Translations under genes and position numbers: made by a program
In this document: in pieces, positions 46,370 through 55,585 of the stretch
How positions within the stretch are numbered: the first letter of the stretch is position 1
Layout of the letters: each line of letters starts with the position of its first letter
Origin: CAMYMQ01 sp963730305
GTDB taxonomy: Bacteria; Pseudomonadota; Alphaproteobacteria; Bin65
DNA length: 64,000 nucleotides
Reading direction: 5' to 3'
NCBI GenBank assembly: GCA_963730305.1
Contig: CAVSRB010000003.1
Span: 868,001 to 932,000 of the forward strand
The notes under the pieces: generated by a model
What the model was told of the DNA's origin: nothing
Database searches by the model: none
The model's input: only the letters and a program-made list of their open reading frames with translations

Positions 46370-47302
46370 CTAGTTCACCCGGCGCGACCGCACGATGTCG
46401 GCGCTGTCGGCGGTCACGATGACGCGGTAGCTGTGGCCCCGCCGGTCGGCGCGCGCGACGTAGCGCTCGCGTTTGCCTTGGTCGACGAAGCGCAGGTTGC
46501 GGATGTGGCGATAGCCGGCGGCGTGCAGGGTCTGGCGCACGTCGCGACGGCTGGCCCGCTCGTTCTCCAGCCGGACCCGGCGGATCGGCCGGCCGGTCTC
46601 GATGTCGGCGAAGACGCGGAAGGTGATGCTGTTCTTCACCGCCCGGGCGACCCAGAGTTCGTTGCCGCCGCGGTCGCGCACGCGCAGGTTGGCGATGTGG
46701 CGATAGCCGCGCCGGCGGAGCTGGTGCCGCACCTGCTGCTTGCTGGCGCGGATCGTCTTCAGCCGCGTGCGGCTCTCGACCTTGCCGGTGCGCTCGTCGA
46801 CGCGGACGCGGAACACCGCACCGCCCTTGCGGGCGCGGGCGACGTACATCTCGCGGCGGCCGCGGTCGACATAGCGGATGTTGCGGATGTGGCGGTAGCC
46901 CTGGTGGCGCAACCGCGCGCGGATCTGGCCTTCGTTCAGGCGCCGATGGCCACGGACGCGGCCGACGCGGCGGGCGCTGATCAGCCGGCCGGTGTCGGCG
47001 TTGGCGTAGATCACGAAGCGGCGGCCGTTGCGCGCCGCGGCGGCGCGGTAGAAGCCGCACTTGTTGCGCCGGTTGAAACGCCGGCCGTGATACTTGATGT
47101 CGTGGATATGACGGTAGCCGCTGGCGCGCGCGTACTGCCGCACGGTCGCCTTGCTCGCCCTGGGCGCGTCGTAGAGACAGACCGGCCAGACGTTGATGTT
47201 GAAGTCGCCGTTGCCGAAATCGAACTTGATCTGGGCGTGGGCCGGCGCCGCGAGGGACGCGGCAAGCAGCGTGCCCGCGCAGGCGGTGAGAATCCTGTGC
47301 AT
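46370..47302 (-). CDS. Secreted protein of four PepSY-like repeats
   Basis: 310 residues with a signal peptide (LTACAGTLLAASLAAPAHA). The mature protein consists of four homologous units of about 60-75 residues, each with xxVRxxLRxxGYRHIxNLR, then a basic-rich strand (YVARARKGG, WVARAVKNS, YVARADRRG) and FRVxVDxxTG. The alternation of helix and antiparallel strands fits the PepSY/BLIP-like fold. The protein is extremely Arg-rich. Unit one carries two Cys (PVCLYD and NKCGFY). No function is known; periplasmic binding or inhibition is only a fold-based guess. Confidence 0.75.
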   Translation of the reverse strand: MHRILTACAGTLLAASLAAPAHAQIKFDFGNGDFNINVWPVCLYDAPRASKATVRQYARASGYRHIHDIKYHGRRFNRRNKCGFYRAAAARNGRRFVIYANADTGRLISARRVGRVRGHRRLNEGQIRARLRHQGYRHIRNIRYVDRGRREMYVARARKGGAVFRVRVDERTGKVESRTRLKTIRASKQQVRHQLRRRGYRHIANLRVRDRGGNELWVARAVKNSITFRVFADIETGRPIRRVRLENERASRRDVRQTLHAAGYRHIRNLRFVDQGKRERYVARADRRGHSYRVIVTADSADIVRSRRVN

Positions 47303-47427
47303 TTGAGCTCTCCTTGTCGTTGGCTAGCTCCCCTGCACGCGACACTGGCCGACCGTGCGGCGGCCGGCATTCACCTATGTGAATATGCGGATTTGCCCTT
47401 GCCGCCCCTCGGACCCGCCGCGCGCGC

Positions 47428-48162
47428 CTAAAGGTCCCACTCGGGCCCGGGCGCGCCCCGGAAGGTGCGCTGCAGGCCGCGGCCCCAGTAGCGGCGCAGG
47501 CGCTGGAAATAGGGGTCGTTCTCCTCCAGCCGGAGGCGCAGGGCGACCTTCTGTTCGTTGCGGCGGGCGATCACCAGGTCGATCGGCGGGCCCACCGAGA
47601 TGTTCGAGCGCATGGTCGAATCGAACGAGACCAGCGCGCATTTGGCCGCGTCGAGCAGGCCGGTCTGCTTGTCGACGACCCGGTCGATCACCGGCTTGCC
47701 GTACTTGACCTCGCCGATCTGGAAATAGGGCGTGTCGTCGGTCGCCTCGATGAAGTTGCCCGCGGCGTAGATCTCGAACAGGCGCAGGTTGCCGCCCTTG
47801 ACCTGGCCGCCCAGGATCATCGAGGCGTTGAAGTCGATGCCCAGCGCTTCGAGCGCCTCGCCATCCTCCTCGTAGACCGTGCGCAACGCCCGGCCGACGA
47901 TGCGGGCGGCCTGGTACATCGAGGTCGCTTCCATCAGGTTGGGAAAGTCGTTCTTGCCCTCGATCGCCTCGGCGACGTGGCTGACCGCCGACTGGGTGAT
48001 CGACAGGTTGCCGGCGGTGAGGATGACGAACAGCCGCTCGCCGGGCTGCTCGAAGACGTAGAGCTTGCGGAAGGTGGCGACCCGGTCGACCCCGGCGTTG
48101 GTCCGCGAATCCGCCGCCATGACGAGCCCTTCGTCGAGCAGAATGCCAACTCCATAGGACAC
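47428..48162 (-). CDS. Anbu proteasome-like peptidase
   Basis: 244 residues: MSYGVGILLDEGLVMAADS, NAGVDRVATFRKLYVFEQPG and FVILTAGNLSITQSAV are typical of Anbu, the bacterial relative of proteasome beta subunits and HslV. After Met removal the N-terminal residue is Ser, with Asp17 (AADSR) and Lys32 (FRK) in place; most Anbu have Thr as nucleophile. The next three upstream genes on the same strand (transglutaminase-like, alpha-E, ATP-grasp) are its standard genomic partners. The cluster may make and degrade a peptide or peptide-tagged product; this is inference from published associations. Confidence 0.9.
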   Translation of the reverse strand: MSYGVGILLDEGLVMAADSRTNAGVDRVATFRKLYVFEQPGERLFVILTAGNLSITQSAVSHVAEAIEGKNDFPNLMEATSMYQAARIVGRALRTVYEEDGEALEALGIDFNASMILGGQVKGGNLRLFEIYAAGNFIEATDDTPYFQIGEVKYGKPVIDRVVDKQTGLLDAAKCALVSFDSTMRSNISVGPPIDLVIARRNEQKVALRLRLEENDPYFQRLRRYWGRGLQRTFRGAPGPEWDL

Positions 48163-48197
48163 GCCGCAGCCCTCCCCGTTCGCTTGTTGTCTGTATT

Positions 48198-49019
48198 CTA
48201 TTGCTGCTGCTGGGCGCCTTCGGCCTGGAGCCGGACCTCGACCTCGAGCTTCTCGTCGCCGCCGCCGATGCGCACCCCGCGTACCGGCCCGGCGTCAGCA
48301 TAGTCGAAGCCGATCGCCGCGCGCACGTACCGTTCGGTCGCGGAGACGCCGTTGGCGGGGTCGAAGCTGACCCAGCCGAGCGGCTCGACCAGCGCCGACG
48401 CCCAGGCGTGGCCGGCGGCGTGGGTCTCGGTGCCGTCGCTGGTCGCCAGATAGCCGCCGATGTAGCGGGCCGGGATGCCGAGCCGCCGGCAGCAGGCGAT
48501 GAAGATGTGGGCATGGTCCTGGCACACGCCGATCCCCTCGGCGAAGGCTTGCGCCGCGGTGGTGTGGACGTGGGTGCCCTGCTCCTGGTAGCGGACCGCC
48601 GCGCGGATGCCGGCCATCAGGTCGTGGAGGCCCTGGAGCGGGTCCTTGGCGATGCCCGCGGCGTGCCGGTCGGCGAACTCGGCGAGCTGGGCGTCGGTCC
48701 GGGTGAACAGGGTCTGGCGCAGGTAGAGCGCGATCGGCAGGTCGCTCGGCGTCTGCGGCACGACGCCGCCGGTGTCGACCGTCTCGACCTGGCCCGAACA
48801 GGTGATCGTCACCTCGGTCAGCGGCTCGCGGATGACCACGGTGTGGCACGGGTTGCGATGGTGGTCGGTCCACGCCGACACGCTGCCCGGCGCCTCGACC
48901 TGCCAGACCCGCACGTGCTGCCGCGCCGAGGCGCGGGGGGTGAGGCGAAGGTACTGGATGACGCGAGCGAGAGGTTCGGAATAGGCGTAGGTGGTGGAGT
49001 GCCGAATCGAGATTCGCAT
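48198..49019 (-). CDS. Transglutaminase-like protease of the Anbu cluster
   Basis: 273 residues from ATG 49019; the frame is open further upstream but that part is antisense-like shadow. N-terminal beta-sandwich (MRISIRHSTTYAYSEPLARV) precedes the papain-like core with Cys166 (GVCQDHAHIF), His204 (AGHAWASAL) and Asp220 (SFDPANG). No signal peptide, so cytosolic. It lies 35 bp upstream of the Anbu gene. Confidence 0.92.
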   Translation of the reverse strand: MRISIRHSTTYAYSEPLARVIQYLRLTPRASARQHVRVWQVEAPGSVSAWTDHHRNPCHTVVIREPLTEVTITCSGQVETVDTGGVVPQTPSDLPIALYLRQTLFTRTDAQLAEFADRHAAGIAKDPLQGLHDLMAGIRAAVRYQEQGTHVHTTAAQAFAEGIGVCQDHAHIFIACCRRLGIPARYIGGYLATSDGTETHAAGHAWASALVEPLGWVSFDPANGVSATERYVRAAIGFDYADAGPVRGVRIGGGDEKLEVEVRLQAEGAQQQQ

Positions 49020-49027
49020 GCGGGCGC

Positions 49028-49978
49028 CTACTCCACCGGCCGGGCCATCATGAAGTCGCGGTGTATCTGCATGCCCAGCTCGTTGTTCCGCTCGATGAAG
49101 GTGTCGAGAAACTCGTGGAGGCCGTCGCGGAATATCCGGGCAATGTCGCCGAAACGCAATCCAGCCTGGATCTCGGTGGCGATGCGGTGGCATTCCAGCG
49201 GCCGCTCGCTGTCGATCGCCTCGAAGGTCGCCAGCACCTCGTCGAAGCAGGCGCGTAGCGAACGCGGCATGTCGGGCCGCAGGGTCAGCAATTCGGCAAC
49301 CTTCCACGGCTGGATGGTGTCGCGGTAGACCGCCCGGTAGGAGCGGAAGGCGCTGACCGAGCGCAACAGCGCGCCCCACTGGTAGTAGTCGATCGCGCCG
49401 CCGACGCTTTCGCCCTTGGGCAGCAGCACGTGATACTTCACGTCGAGGATGCGCGCGGTGTTGTCGGCGCGCTCGATGAACACGCCGAGCCGGTTGAAGT
49501 GGAACGCCTCGTCGCGCAGCATCGTGCCGTAGGTGACGCCGCGGAACAGGTGCGAGCGCTCCTTGATCCAGTCGAAGAAGGCGCGGTGGCCCCAGTCCTC
49601 CAGCTTGGTCCTGTCGAGGTCGCGGATCTCGAGCCAGGTCGAGTTGAGGCTCTCCCACATCTCGGTCGAGATCGCGTTGCGCTCGGCCCGGGCGTTCTCC
49701 CGGGCGGCGCCGACGCAGGTCAGGATGCTCGACGGGTTGTCGCGGTCGAGCACCATGTAGTCGATGACGTTGCTCTCGCTCGCCTCGTCGTAGTGCTCGT
49801 GGAAATAGTCGGGATCGGGGCCGATCTCGACCGACGGCAGCCAGTGCAGCTCCTGGATGCCGGCGACCGAGGGCAGGCGCGACATCCGGTAGCTGACGTC
49901 GAGCGTGCGCGCGGCGTTCTCGGCCCGCTCGACGTAGCGGGACATCCAGTAGAGGTTCTCGGCGGTGCGGCTCAGCAT
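49028..49978 (-). CDS. Alpha-E domain protein
   Basis: 316 residues beginning MLSRTAENLYWMSRYVERAE, the exact alpha-E start, with DNTARILDVKYHVLLP further on. All-helical, catalytic role unknown; always found beside the ATP-grasp partner. Its stop is 8 bp from the transglutaminase ATG, so one operon. Confidence 0.93.
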   Translation of the reverse strand: MLSRTAENLYWMSRYVERAENAARTLDVSYRMSRLPSVAGIQELHWLPSVEIGPDPDYFHEHYDEASESNVIDYMVLDRDNPSSILTCVGAARENARAERNAISTEMWESLNSTWLEIRDLDRTKLEDWGHRAFFDWIKERSHLFRGVTYGTMLRDEAFHFNRLGVFIERADNTARILDVKYHVLLPKGESVGGAIDYYQWGALLRSVSAFRSYRAVYRDTIQPWKVAELLTLRPDMPRSLRACFDEVLATFEAIDSERPLECHRIATEIQAGLRFGDIARIFRDGLHEFLDTFIERNNELGMQIHRDFMMARPVE

Positions 49979-50008
49979 GGCGTCGTGCCGGTCTCGTGAA
50001 GCCGGGCG

Positions 50009-51430
50009 TCAGTCATAGCGTTCCAGCACCCAGGTATCCTTGGTGCCGCCCCCCTGCGAGGAATTGACCACCAGCGAGCCCTCGCGCAGGGCCACCCGGG
50101 TCAGCCCGCCGGGCACCACGCTGACGCTCTCGCCCGACAGCACGAACGGGCGCAGGTCGACGTGGCGCGGCGCGATGCCGTTCTCGACCATGGTCGGGCA
50201 GGTGCTCAGCGCCAGGGTCGGCTGGGCGATGAACAGCTCCGGGTCGGCCAGCACCCGCGCGCGATAGGCCTCGCGCTCGGCCTCGGTCGATGCCGGTCCG
50301 ATCAGCATGCCGTAACCGCCCGAGCCGTGGACCTCCTTGATGACCAGATCCTTCATGTTGTCCAGAACATACTGTCGGTCCTGCTCGTCGCGCAGCCGAT
50401 AGGTCGGCACGTTGGACAGGATCGGCTCCTCGTCGAGGTAGAAGCGGATGATGTCGGGCACGTAGGTATAGGTCGCCTTGTCGTCGGCGACGCCGGTGCC
50501 GATCGCGTTGGCCAGGGTCACGCGCCCGGCGCGGACCACCGACAGCAGGCCGGGCACGCCCAGCATCGAATCGGCGCGGAAGGCGAGCGGGTCGAGGAAG
50601 TCGTCGTCGACCCGGCGGTAGATGACGTGGACCCGGCGCGGCCCCTCGGTCGTGCGCATGAACACCGAGCCCTTGTCGACATAGAGGTCGGAGCCCTCGA
50701 CCAGTTCCACGCCCATCTCCTCGGCCAGGAAGACGTGCTCGAAATAGGCGCTGTTGAAGCGGCCCGGCGTCATCACCGCGACGGTCGGCTCGGCGACGTC
50801 CTCGGGCGCCACGGCGCGCAGGTTCTGCAGCAGCCGCTCGGCGTAGTTGCCGACCGGGGCGATGCGGTGCCGGATGAACATGTCCGGGAACAGCCGCATC
50901 ATGATCTCGCGGTTCTCGAGCAGGTAGGAGACGCCCGACGGCGTCCGCAGGTTGTCCTCGAGGACGTAGAACTCCTTCTCGCCGATGCGCACCAGGTCGA
51001 TGCCGGCGATGTGGGCGTAGACCTGCTCGGGCAGGTCGAGGCCGTGCGCCTCGGGCCGGTAGGCCTCGTTGTTGATGACCAGTTCCTGGGGCACCACGCC
51101 GGCCTTGAGGATCTCCTGGTCGTGGTAGACGTCGTGCAGGAACATGTTGAGCGCGGTGACCCGCTGGATGCAGCCGCGCTCCAGCACGGACCATTCCTCG
51201 GGCCCGAGGATGCGCGGCACCAGGTCGAAGGGGATCAGCCGCTCGTCGCCGCCGCCCTCGCCGTAGACGAGGAAGGTGATGCCCATGCGGCGGAAGAAGG
51301 CGTCGGCTTCCTGCTGCTTGGTCTGCAGATGCTGGATCGGCGTCTCCTCCAGCACCTTGGCGAAGCCCCGATAGGCGGCGCGGACCTCGCCCTCGTCGGT
51401 CGTCATCTCGTCGAAGAAGCGTCTCGGCAA
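50009..51430 (-). CDS. Circularly permuted ATP-grasp protein (type 2)
   Basis: 473 residues if TTG 51430 is used; AGGAGGG lies four bases upstream of it, and the next residues FFDEM are conserved in the family, so ATG 51406 would be too short. Diagnostic blocks are YGEGGGDERLIPFDLVPRIL, VLEDNLRTPSGVSYLLENRE, VMTPGRFNSAYFEH and VNSSQGGGTKDTWVL. The family is predicted to form an amide or peptide bond with ATP. First gene of the four-gene Anbu operon. Confidence 0.93.
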   Translation of the reverse strand: MPRRFFDEMTTDEGEVRAAYRGFAKVLEETPIQHLQTKQQEADAFFRRMGITFLVYGEGGGDERLIPFDLVPRILGPEEWSVLERGCIQRVTALNMFLHDVYHDQEILKAGVVPQELVINNEAYRPEAHGLDLPEQVYAHIAGIDLVRIGEKEFYVLEDNLRTPSGVSYLLENREIMMRLFPDMFIRHRIAPVGNYAERLLQNLRAVAPEDVAEPTVAVMTPGRFNSAYFEHVFLAEEMGVELVEGSDLYVDKGSVFMRTTEGPRRVHVIYRRVDDDFLDPLAFRADSMLGVPGLLSVVRAGRVTLANAIGTGVADDKATYTYVPDIIRFYLDEEPILSNVPTYRLRDEQDRQYVLDNMKDLVIKEVHGSGGYGMLIGPASTEAEREAYRARVLADPELFIAQPTLALSTCPTMVENGIAPRHVDLRPFVLSGESVSVVPGGLTRVALREGSLVVNSSQGGGTKDTWVLERYD

Positions 51431-51597
51431 TGTCCCTCCTCGTCGGTCATCCCGGTTGATGTGCACCACCAGGAAACGGAGCGGCGGTCCGGTCGTCTGC
51501 CCCACGCCGGCCGCGGCGAACGCCGCGAACTCGACCGCATCTCGATTTCCTGACACCTTGTCACGGGACGGAAACGTTAGCACAAGCGGTACGAGCG

Positions 51598-52233
51598 ATG
51601 AAATTCTATGATTGCGGGACGGCGCCGAGCCCGCGCCGGGCGCGTATCGCGCTGGCCGAAAAGGGCCTCCTGGACAAGATCGAACGTGTCGAGGTCAACC
51701 TGCGCGAGCAGGAACAGCTCACGCCCGAATTCGCCGCGATCAACCCCAACCTGACCGTGCCCGTGCTGGAGCTCGACGACGGCACCCGCATCCTCAGCTC
51801 GACCGGCATCTTCCACTATCTCGAAGCCGCCTATCCCGACCCGCCGCTGATCGGGCGCACCCCGGCCGAGAAGGGCGTCGTCACCGACGCCGAATGGTAC
51901 ATCGAGCGGGACGGCTTCACCGCGGTCGGCGAATGCCTGCGCAACACCGCCAAGGGCATGGCCGGCCGGGCGACCACCGGCCCGGATTCGTACGAGCAGA
52001 TCCCCGAGCTTGGCGAGCGCGGGCGCATGCGCGCCCAGCGCTTCGTCGAGCGGTTCGACGCGATGGTCGGCGACAAGCCGTTCGTCGCCGGCGACTTCTT
52101 CTCGATCGCCGACATCACCGCCCTGGTCGTCATCGACTTCGCCAAGTGGATCAAGATCGAGCTGCCGGCGGATGCGGCCAACGCCCGGCGCTGGCACGAC
52201 GCGGTCTCGGCGCGGCCGAGCGCGGCGCTGTGA
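51598..52233 (+). CDS. Glutathione S-transferase family protein
   Basis: 211 residues, standard length. The N-terminal domain has KFYDCGTAPSPRRARIALAE, with Ser in the SPR motif as probable catalytic residue, NPNLTVPVLELDDG and ILSSTGIFHYLE; the C-domain has GDKPFVAGDFFSIADITALV, which holds the conserved N-capping Asp. Divergent from the Anbu operon. Substrate unknown. Confidence 0.9.
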   Translation: MKFYDCGTAPSPRRARIALAEKGLLDKIERVEVNLREQEQLTPEFAAINPNLTVPVLELDDGTRILSSTGIFHYLEAAYPDPPLIGRTPAEKGVVTDAEWYIERDGFTAVGECLRNTAKGMAGRATTGPDSYEQIPELGERGRMRAQRFVERFDAMVGDKPFVAGDFFSIADITALVVIDFAKWIKIELPADAANARRWHDAVSARPSAAL

Positions 52234-52255
52234 CGGCGGCGGGGAACCGTCATCC

Positions 52256-52379
52256 CATCCTTCGAGACGCCCGCTGACGCGGGCACCTCAGGATGAGCTG
52301 GCGCATCGACATCCCAAATCTCACTGGCCTAACGCTCAGGCTCATCCTGAGGTGCCGCCGAAGGCGGCCTCGAAGGATG
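52256..52379. repeat. Nested palindromic repeat, type B architecture
   Basis: CATCCTTCGAG (52256 on) pairs with CTCGAAGGATG (to 52379), CACCTCAGGATGAG (52284-52297) with CTCATCCTGAGGTG (52341-52354), and each side has its own hairpin (GCCCGC/GCGGGC and GCCGCC/GGCGGC). Similar elements are very common in alphaproteobacterial genomes. Confidence 0.75.
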
Positions 52380-52404
52380 GATGACGGACCGGTCCGACCC
52401 CCGC

Positions 52405-52830
52405 CTAACCCTGGAACACCAGCTGCAGCCGGAGCAGGCCGTAGGCGATGCAGGTCAGCGCCATCAGGGCGATCACGCCATAGGTCAGCACGATGCCGAT
52501 CGACCGCGCGCTGGTGCGCCCGCCGGTGCGCGACAGGCCGACCGCATGGAGGACGCGGCCGACCACCAGCGCGGCCGAGCCGACCAGGATCAGCCAGATG
52601 CTCGCGGACAGCGCCTGGGCCGCGATCAGCAGGATCAGCGCCAGCGGCACGTATTCCATGAAGTTGCCGTGGGTGCGGATCGCCTGCTCGAGCTCGTGCA
52701 CGCCGCCGTGGCCGATGCCGATCTGGTGCATGATGCGCAGCCGCGACACGCGCAGCGACAGGTAGACGTAGATCAGCCCGAGCAGTCCGCCCGCGATCGC
52801 GATCGTCGCCATTCCCGTGCCTGTCGTCAT
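52405..52830 (-). CDS. MAPEG family membrane protein
   Basis: 141 residues with four helices. The MAPEG motif reads RTHGNFMEYVPLALIL, with the conserved Asn/Glu. Members are glutathione-dependent membrane enzymes or structural relatives (YecN-type in bacteria); enzymatic activity unknown. Bounded by the palindromic repeat and the HAD gene. Confidence 0.87.
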   Translation of the reverse strand: MTTGTGMATIAIAGGLLGLIYVYLSLRVSRLRIMHQIGIGHGGVHELEQAIRTHGNFMEYVPLALILLIAAQALSASIWLILVGSAALVVGRVLHAVGLSRTGGRTSARSIGIVLTYGVIALMALTCIAYGLLRLQLVFQG

Positions 52831-52863
52831 GCCATGCCTGCCCTTTGCGGAGACCGGCGGAGG

Positions 52864-53743
52864 CTACCACCGAAAGGCGGTGGCGGTATAGGTCGGGGAC
52901 ACGCCGTGGCGCGCGAACAGGCGGCCGAGCGCCGCCGGGTCGGGCGCGGCGAAGGGCTCGTGGCCGAGCTCGCGCGCCATCAGGCCGCTGGCGATGAACA
53001 GCGAATCCATGCCGACGGTCGCGGCGCCGGCGACGTCGGTGCGCAGCGAATCGCCGACCGCGAGCACCCGCGTCCGGCCCGTGCAGGCCGAGCCGGGCGA
53101 AGCTGAGCGTATAGATCGGCGGGTGCGGCTTGCCGTGATAGTGGACCTCGCCGCCCAGCGCTTCGTAGCGCGCCGCCAGCGCACCGGCGCACAGCTCGTA
53201 TTTCTCGCCGCGCATCACCTCGAGGTCCGGGTTGGCGCAGATCATCTTGAGGTCGCGCGCGCGCATGCCGGCGAGCAGCTCTTCGTAGGCGTCGAGCGTG
53301 TCGCCACGGTTGAAGACGCCGACCGCGATCACGAAGTCGGCGTCGTCGATCGCGCCGACCTCGGTCAGGTCCTGGTCCTGGAGCACCGATTCGTCGCCCG
53401 CCTCGCCGATCACGAAGCAGCGCCGGCCGAGCTCGGCGTGCCAGGGATCGGTGCGCTCGTACAGCGCCAGCCAGGCCGCCTCGCCCGACGACAGCACCGC
53501 GTCGTAGGCGTCGCGCGGGATGCCGACCGCGTCCAGGCGCTCGACCACCGCCGGGATGCGGCGCGGGGCGTTGGACAGGATCAGCATCTGCTTGCCCGCG
53601 GCCCGCAGCGCGTAGAGGCAGTCGATCGCACCCGGGAACGGCCGGACGCCGTCATGGATCGTCCCCCACAGGTCGAGGATGAAGGCGTCGTAGCGGTCGG
53701 CGACGTCGGTCAGGCCGGCGACGATGGAAGGCTCGGAGGTCAT
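52864..53743 (-). pseudogene. HAD IIA hydrolase, TIGR01459-type (one +1 frameshift)
   Basis: ATG 53743 opens MTSEPSIVAGLTDVADRYDA and motif I DLWGTIHDG, with motif II ILSNAPRR and FVIGEAGDES. The frame breaks between 53078 and 53095, after IYTLSFARLGLHGPD; an adjacent frame continues VLAVGDSLRTDVAGAATVGM (motif III) and LFARHGVSPTYTATAFRW to 52864. Removing one base restores 292 residues, the normal family length. Such sugar-phosphatase-like HADs are common in alphaproteobacteria. Confidence 0.85.
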
Positions 53744-53823
53744 GCGGGGTACGGGTGTCGGTTGGAGGCTGCAGCGCGAGGCGCCCTTGTGCCACGGCAC
53801 GGCGCGGCTGCAAAGCCCGCGCG

Positions 53824-54885
53824 TCAGGGCCCCGGTGCGGCGTGGTCGGCGCCGACCGCCTCGGCGACCGAGCCGAAGCCGTCGCGGCGCAACAGCGCGG
53901 CCAGCTCGGTCTTGACCCGCGCGACCAGGCCGATGCCGTCGTAGATCAGCGCGGTGTAGAGCTGGACCAGGGTCGCGCCGGCGCGGATCCGGGCATAGGC
54001 GTCGGCGCCCGAGGCGATGCCGCCGACCCCGATCAGCGGCAGCCGGCCCTCGGTCAGCCGGTGGAAGTCGGCCAGCACCGACTGGGCGAGCGGCTTGAGC
54101 GGCGCGCCGCTCAGGCCCCCCGTCTCGTCGCGGTGGCGGCTCTTCAGCCCGTCGGGCCGGCCGATCGTGGTGTTGCTGACGATCAGGCCGTCGACCGGGG
54201 CGTCGCGGACGACGGCGGCGATGTCGGCCTTGTCCTGGTCGGTCAGGTCGGGCGCGACCTTGAGCAGCAGCGGCGGCGGATCGGCGGGCAGCACGGCGCG
54301 CACGGCGGCGAGCAGGTCGCGCAGCGGCTCCGGCCCCTGCAGCGCGCGCAGGCCCGGCGTGTTGGGCGACGAGACGTTGACCACGAGATAGTCGGCGAGC
54401 GGCGCCAGCCGCGCCGCGCCCTCGGCATAGTCGGCGGCGGCGTCCGCGCTCTCCTTGTTCCTGCCGAGGTTGACCCCGACCGGACCGGGCAGCGGAACGG
54501 CGTACGCCCGTTCGAGCGCGCGGGCGGCGTGGTCGAGCCCCTTCGAATTGAAGCCGTAGCGGTTGATCACCGCGCGGTCCCGCTCCAGGCGGAACACGCG
54601 CGGGCGCGGGTTGCCGGGCTGGGGCCGGGGCGTGATCGAGCCGACCTCGACGAAACCGAAGCCGAAGCCGAGCATCTGGCGCGGCGTCTCGGCGTCCTTG
54701 TCGAAGCCGGCGGCGAGGCCGACCGGGTTGGCGAAGCTGTGGCCGAAGGCGTCGACCGCGAGGATCGGGTCGTCGGCCGGCGGCTGGCGCGCGGACATCA
54801 GGCGCAGCGCCCGGATCGTGGCGCGGTGCGCGGTCTCCGGCGGCAGCAGGCGCATCAGGGCACTGCCGAGGTCGTAGAGGGCCAT
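53824..54885 (-). CDS. pyrD: Dihydroorotate dehydrogenase (quinone), class 2
   Basis: 353 residues from ATG 54885 (54906 is a second in-frame ATG). N-terminal amphipathic helices (LYDLGSALMRLLPPETAHRA) attach it to the membrane. FMN and substrate blocks are intact: NPVGLAAGFDKDAE, VGSITPRPQPGNPRPR, RYGFNSKGL, VVNVSSPNTPGLR (catalytic Ser) and LLKVAPDL. It oxidises dihydroorotate and reduces quinone in pyrimidine synthesis. Confidence 0.95.
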   Translation of the reverse strand: MALYDLGSALMRLLPPETAHRATIRALRLMSARQPPADDPILAVDAFGHSFANPVGLAAGFDKDAETPRQMLGFGFGFVEVGSITPRPQPGNPRPRVFRLERDRAVINRYGFNSKGLDHAARALERAYAVPLPGPVGVNLGRNKESADAAADYAEGAARLAPLADYLVVNVSSPNTPGLRALQGPEPLRDLLAAVRAVLPADPPPLLLKVAPDLTDQDKADIAAVVRDAPVDGLIVSNTTIGRPDGLKSRHRDETGGLSGAPLKPLAQSVLADFHRLTEGRLPLIGVGGIASGADAYARIRAGATLVQLYTALIYDGIGLVARVKTELAALLRRDGFGSVAEAVGADHAAPGP

Positions 54886-54958
54886 GACCGGCGACCCTAG
54901 AGGCATTTGCGCGAGAGGGGAATCCGCGCGATGCGCCGACGACGCAGAGCGCGGCCCG

Positions 54959-55528
54959 CTATTTGTATTTCTTGTCGATGTAGTGGCGGATCAGCGCCCT
55001 GGCACCCTTGGAATCCCAGTCGGCCGGGCCGACCAGGTAGCCGACCACCATGCCGCGGCGGTCGACGATGAAGCTCTGCGGCAGGCTGTCGACGCCGAGC
55101 TTGCGGGCGCTGTGCCACTTCGGGTCGAGCGCGATGTGGAGGTTCTTGAAGCCGTGCTCCTGCCAGAACGGGCGCACCGTCTTGATGCCGTGGCGGTCGA
55201 GCGCGATGGGGACGACCTGGAACTTGTCGCCGCCGAGCGCGCCCTGGAGCTTGTCGAGGGTCGGCATCTCGACGACGCACGGCCCGCACCAGGTCGCCCA
55301 GAAGTTGATCAGCAGCACCTTGCCCTTGAGGGCGGCGCGGTCGAGCGGCTTGCCGTCGGGGCCCGTGACCCCCTGCAGCGGCACCGGCTTCTCCGGCTCG
55401 ACCAGCACGTAGGGGCCGACCGTCCCGGCGAACGGCGGCGGGTCGTCGGCCCGGACCGGGAAAGCGTGGACCATCAGGGCCAAAGCCACTAGAAACCCGA
55501 GCAATACTTGCTTTCGAAGCGCGTGCAT
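54959..55528 (-). CDS. TlpA-type thiol-disulphide oxidoreductase
   Basis: 189 residues from ATG 55528; upstream codons look non-coding. A signal anchor (VLLGFLVALALMVHAFPV) leads to the thioredoxin domain with LINFWATWCGPCVVEMPTL (CxxC active site) and the cis-Pro segment DSLPQSFIVDRRG. It is a periplasmic reductant of cytochrome c maturation or protein thiols in the family. Divergent from argH with only 57 bp between starts. Confidence 0.9.
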   Translation of the reverse strand: MHALRKQVLLGFLVALALMVHAFPVRADDPPPFAGTVGPYVLVEPEKPVPLQGVTGPDGKPLDRAALKGKVLLINFWATWCGPCVVEMPTLDKLQGALGGDKFQVVPIALDRHGIKTVRPFWQEHGFKNLHIALDPKWHSARKLGVDSLPQSFIVDRRGMVVGYLVGPADWDSKGARALIRHYIDKKYK

Positions 55529-55585
55529 TGCGGGACCTTTGCGCGGTTGCTTCGTGATCTGTGTCATTCGGCCTGGATCCTGTCG

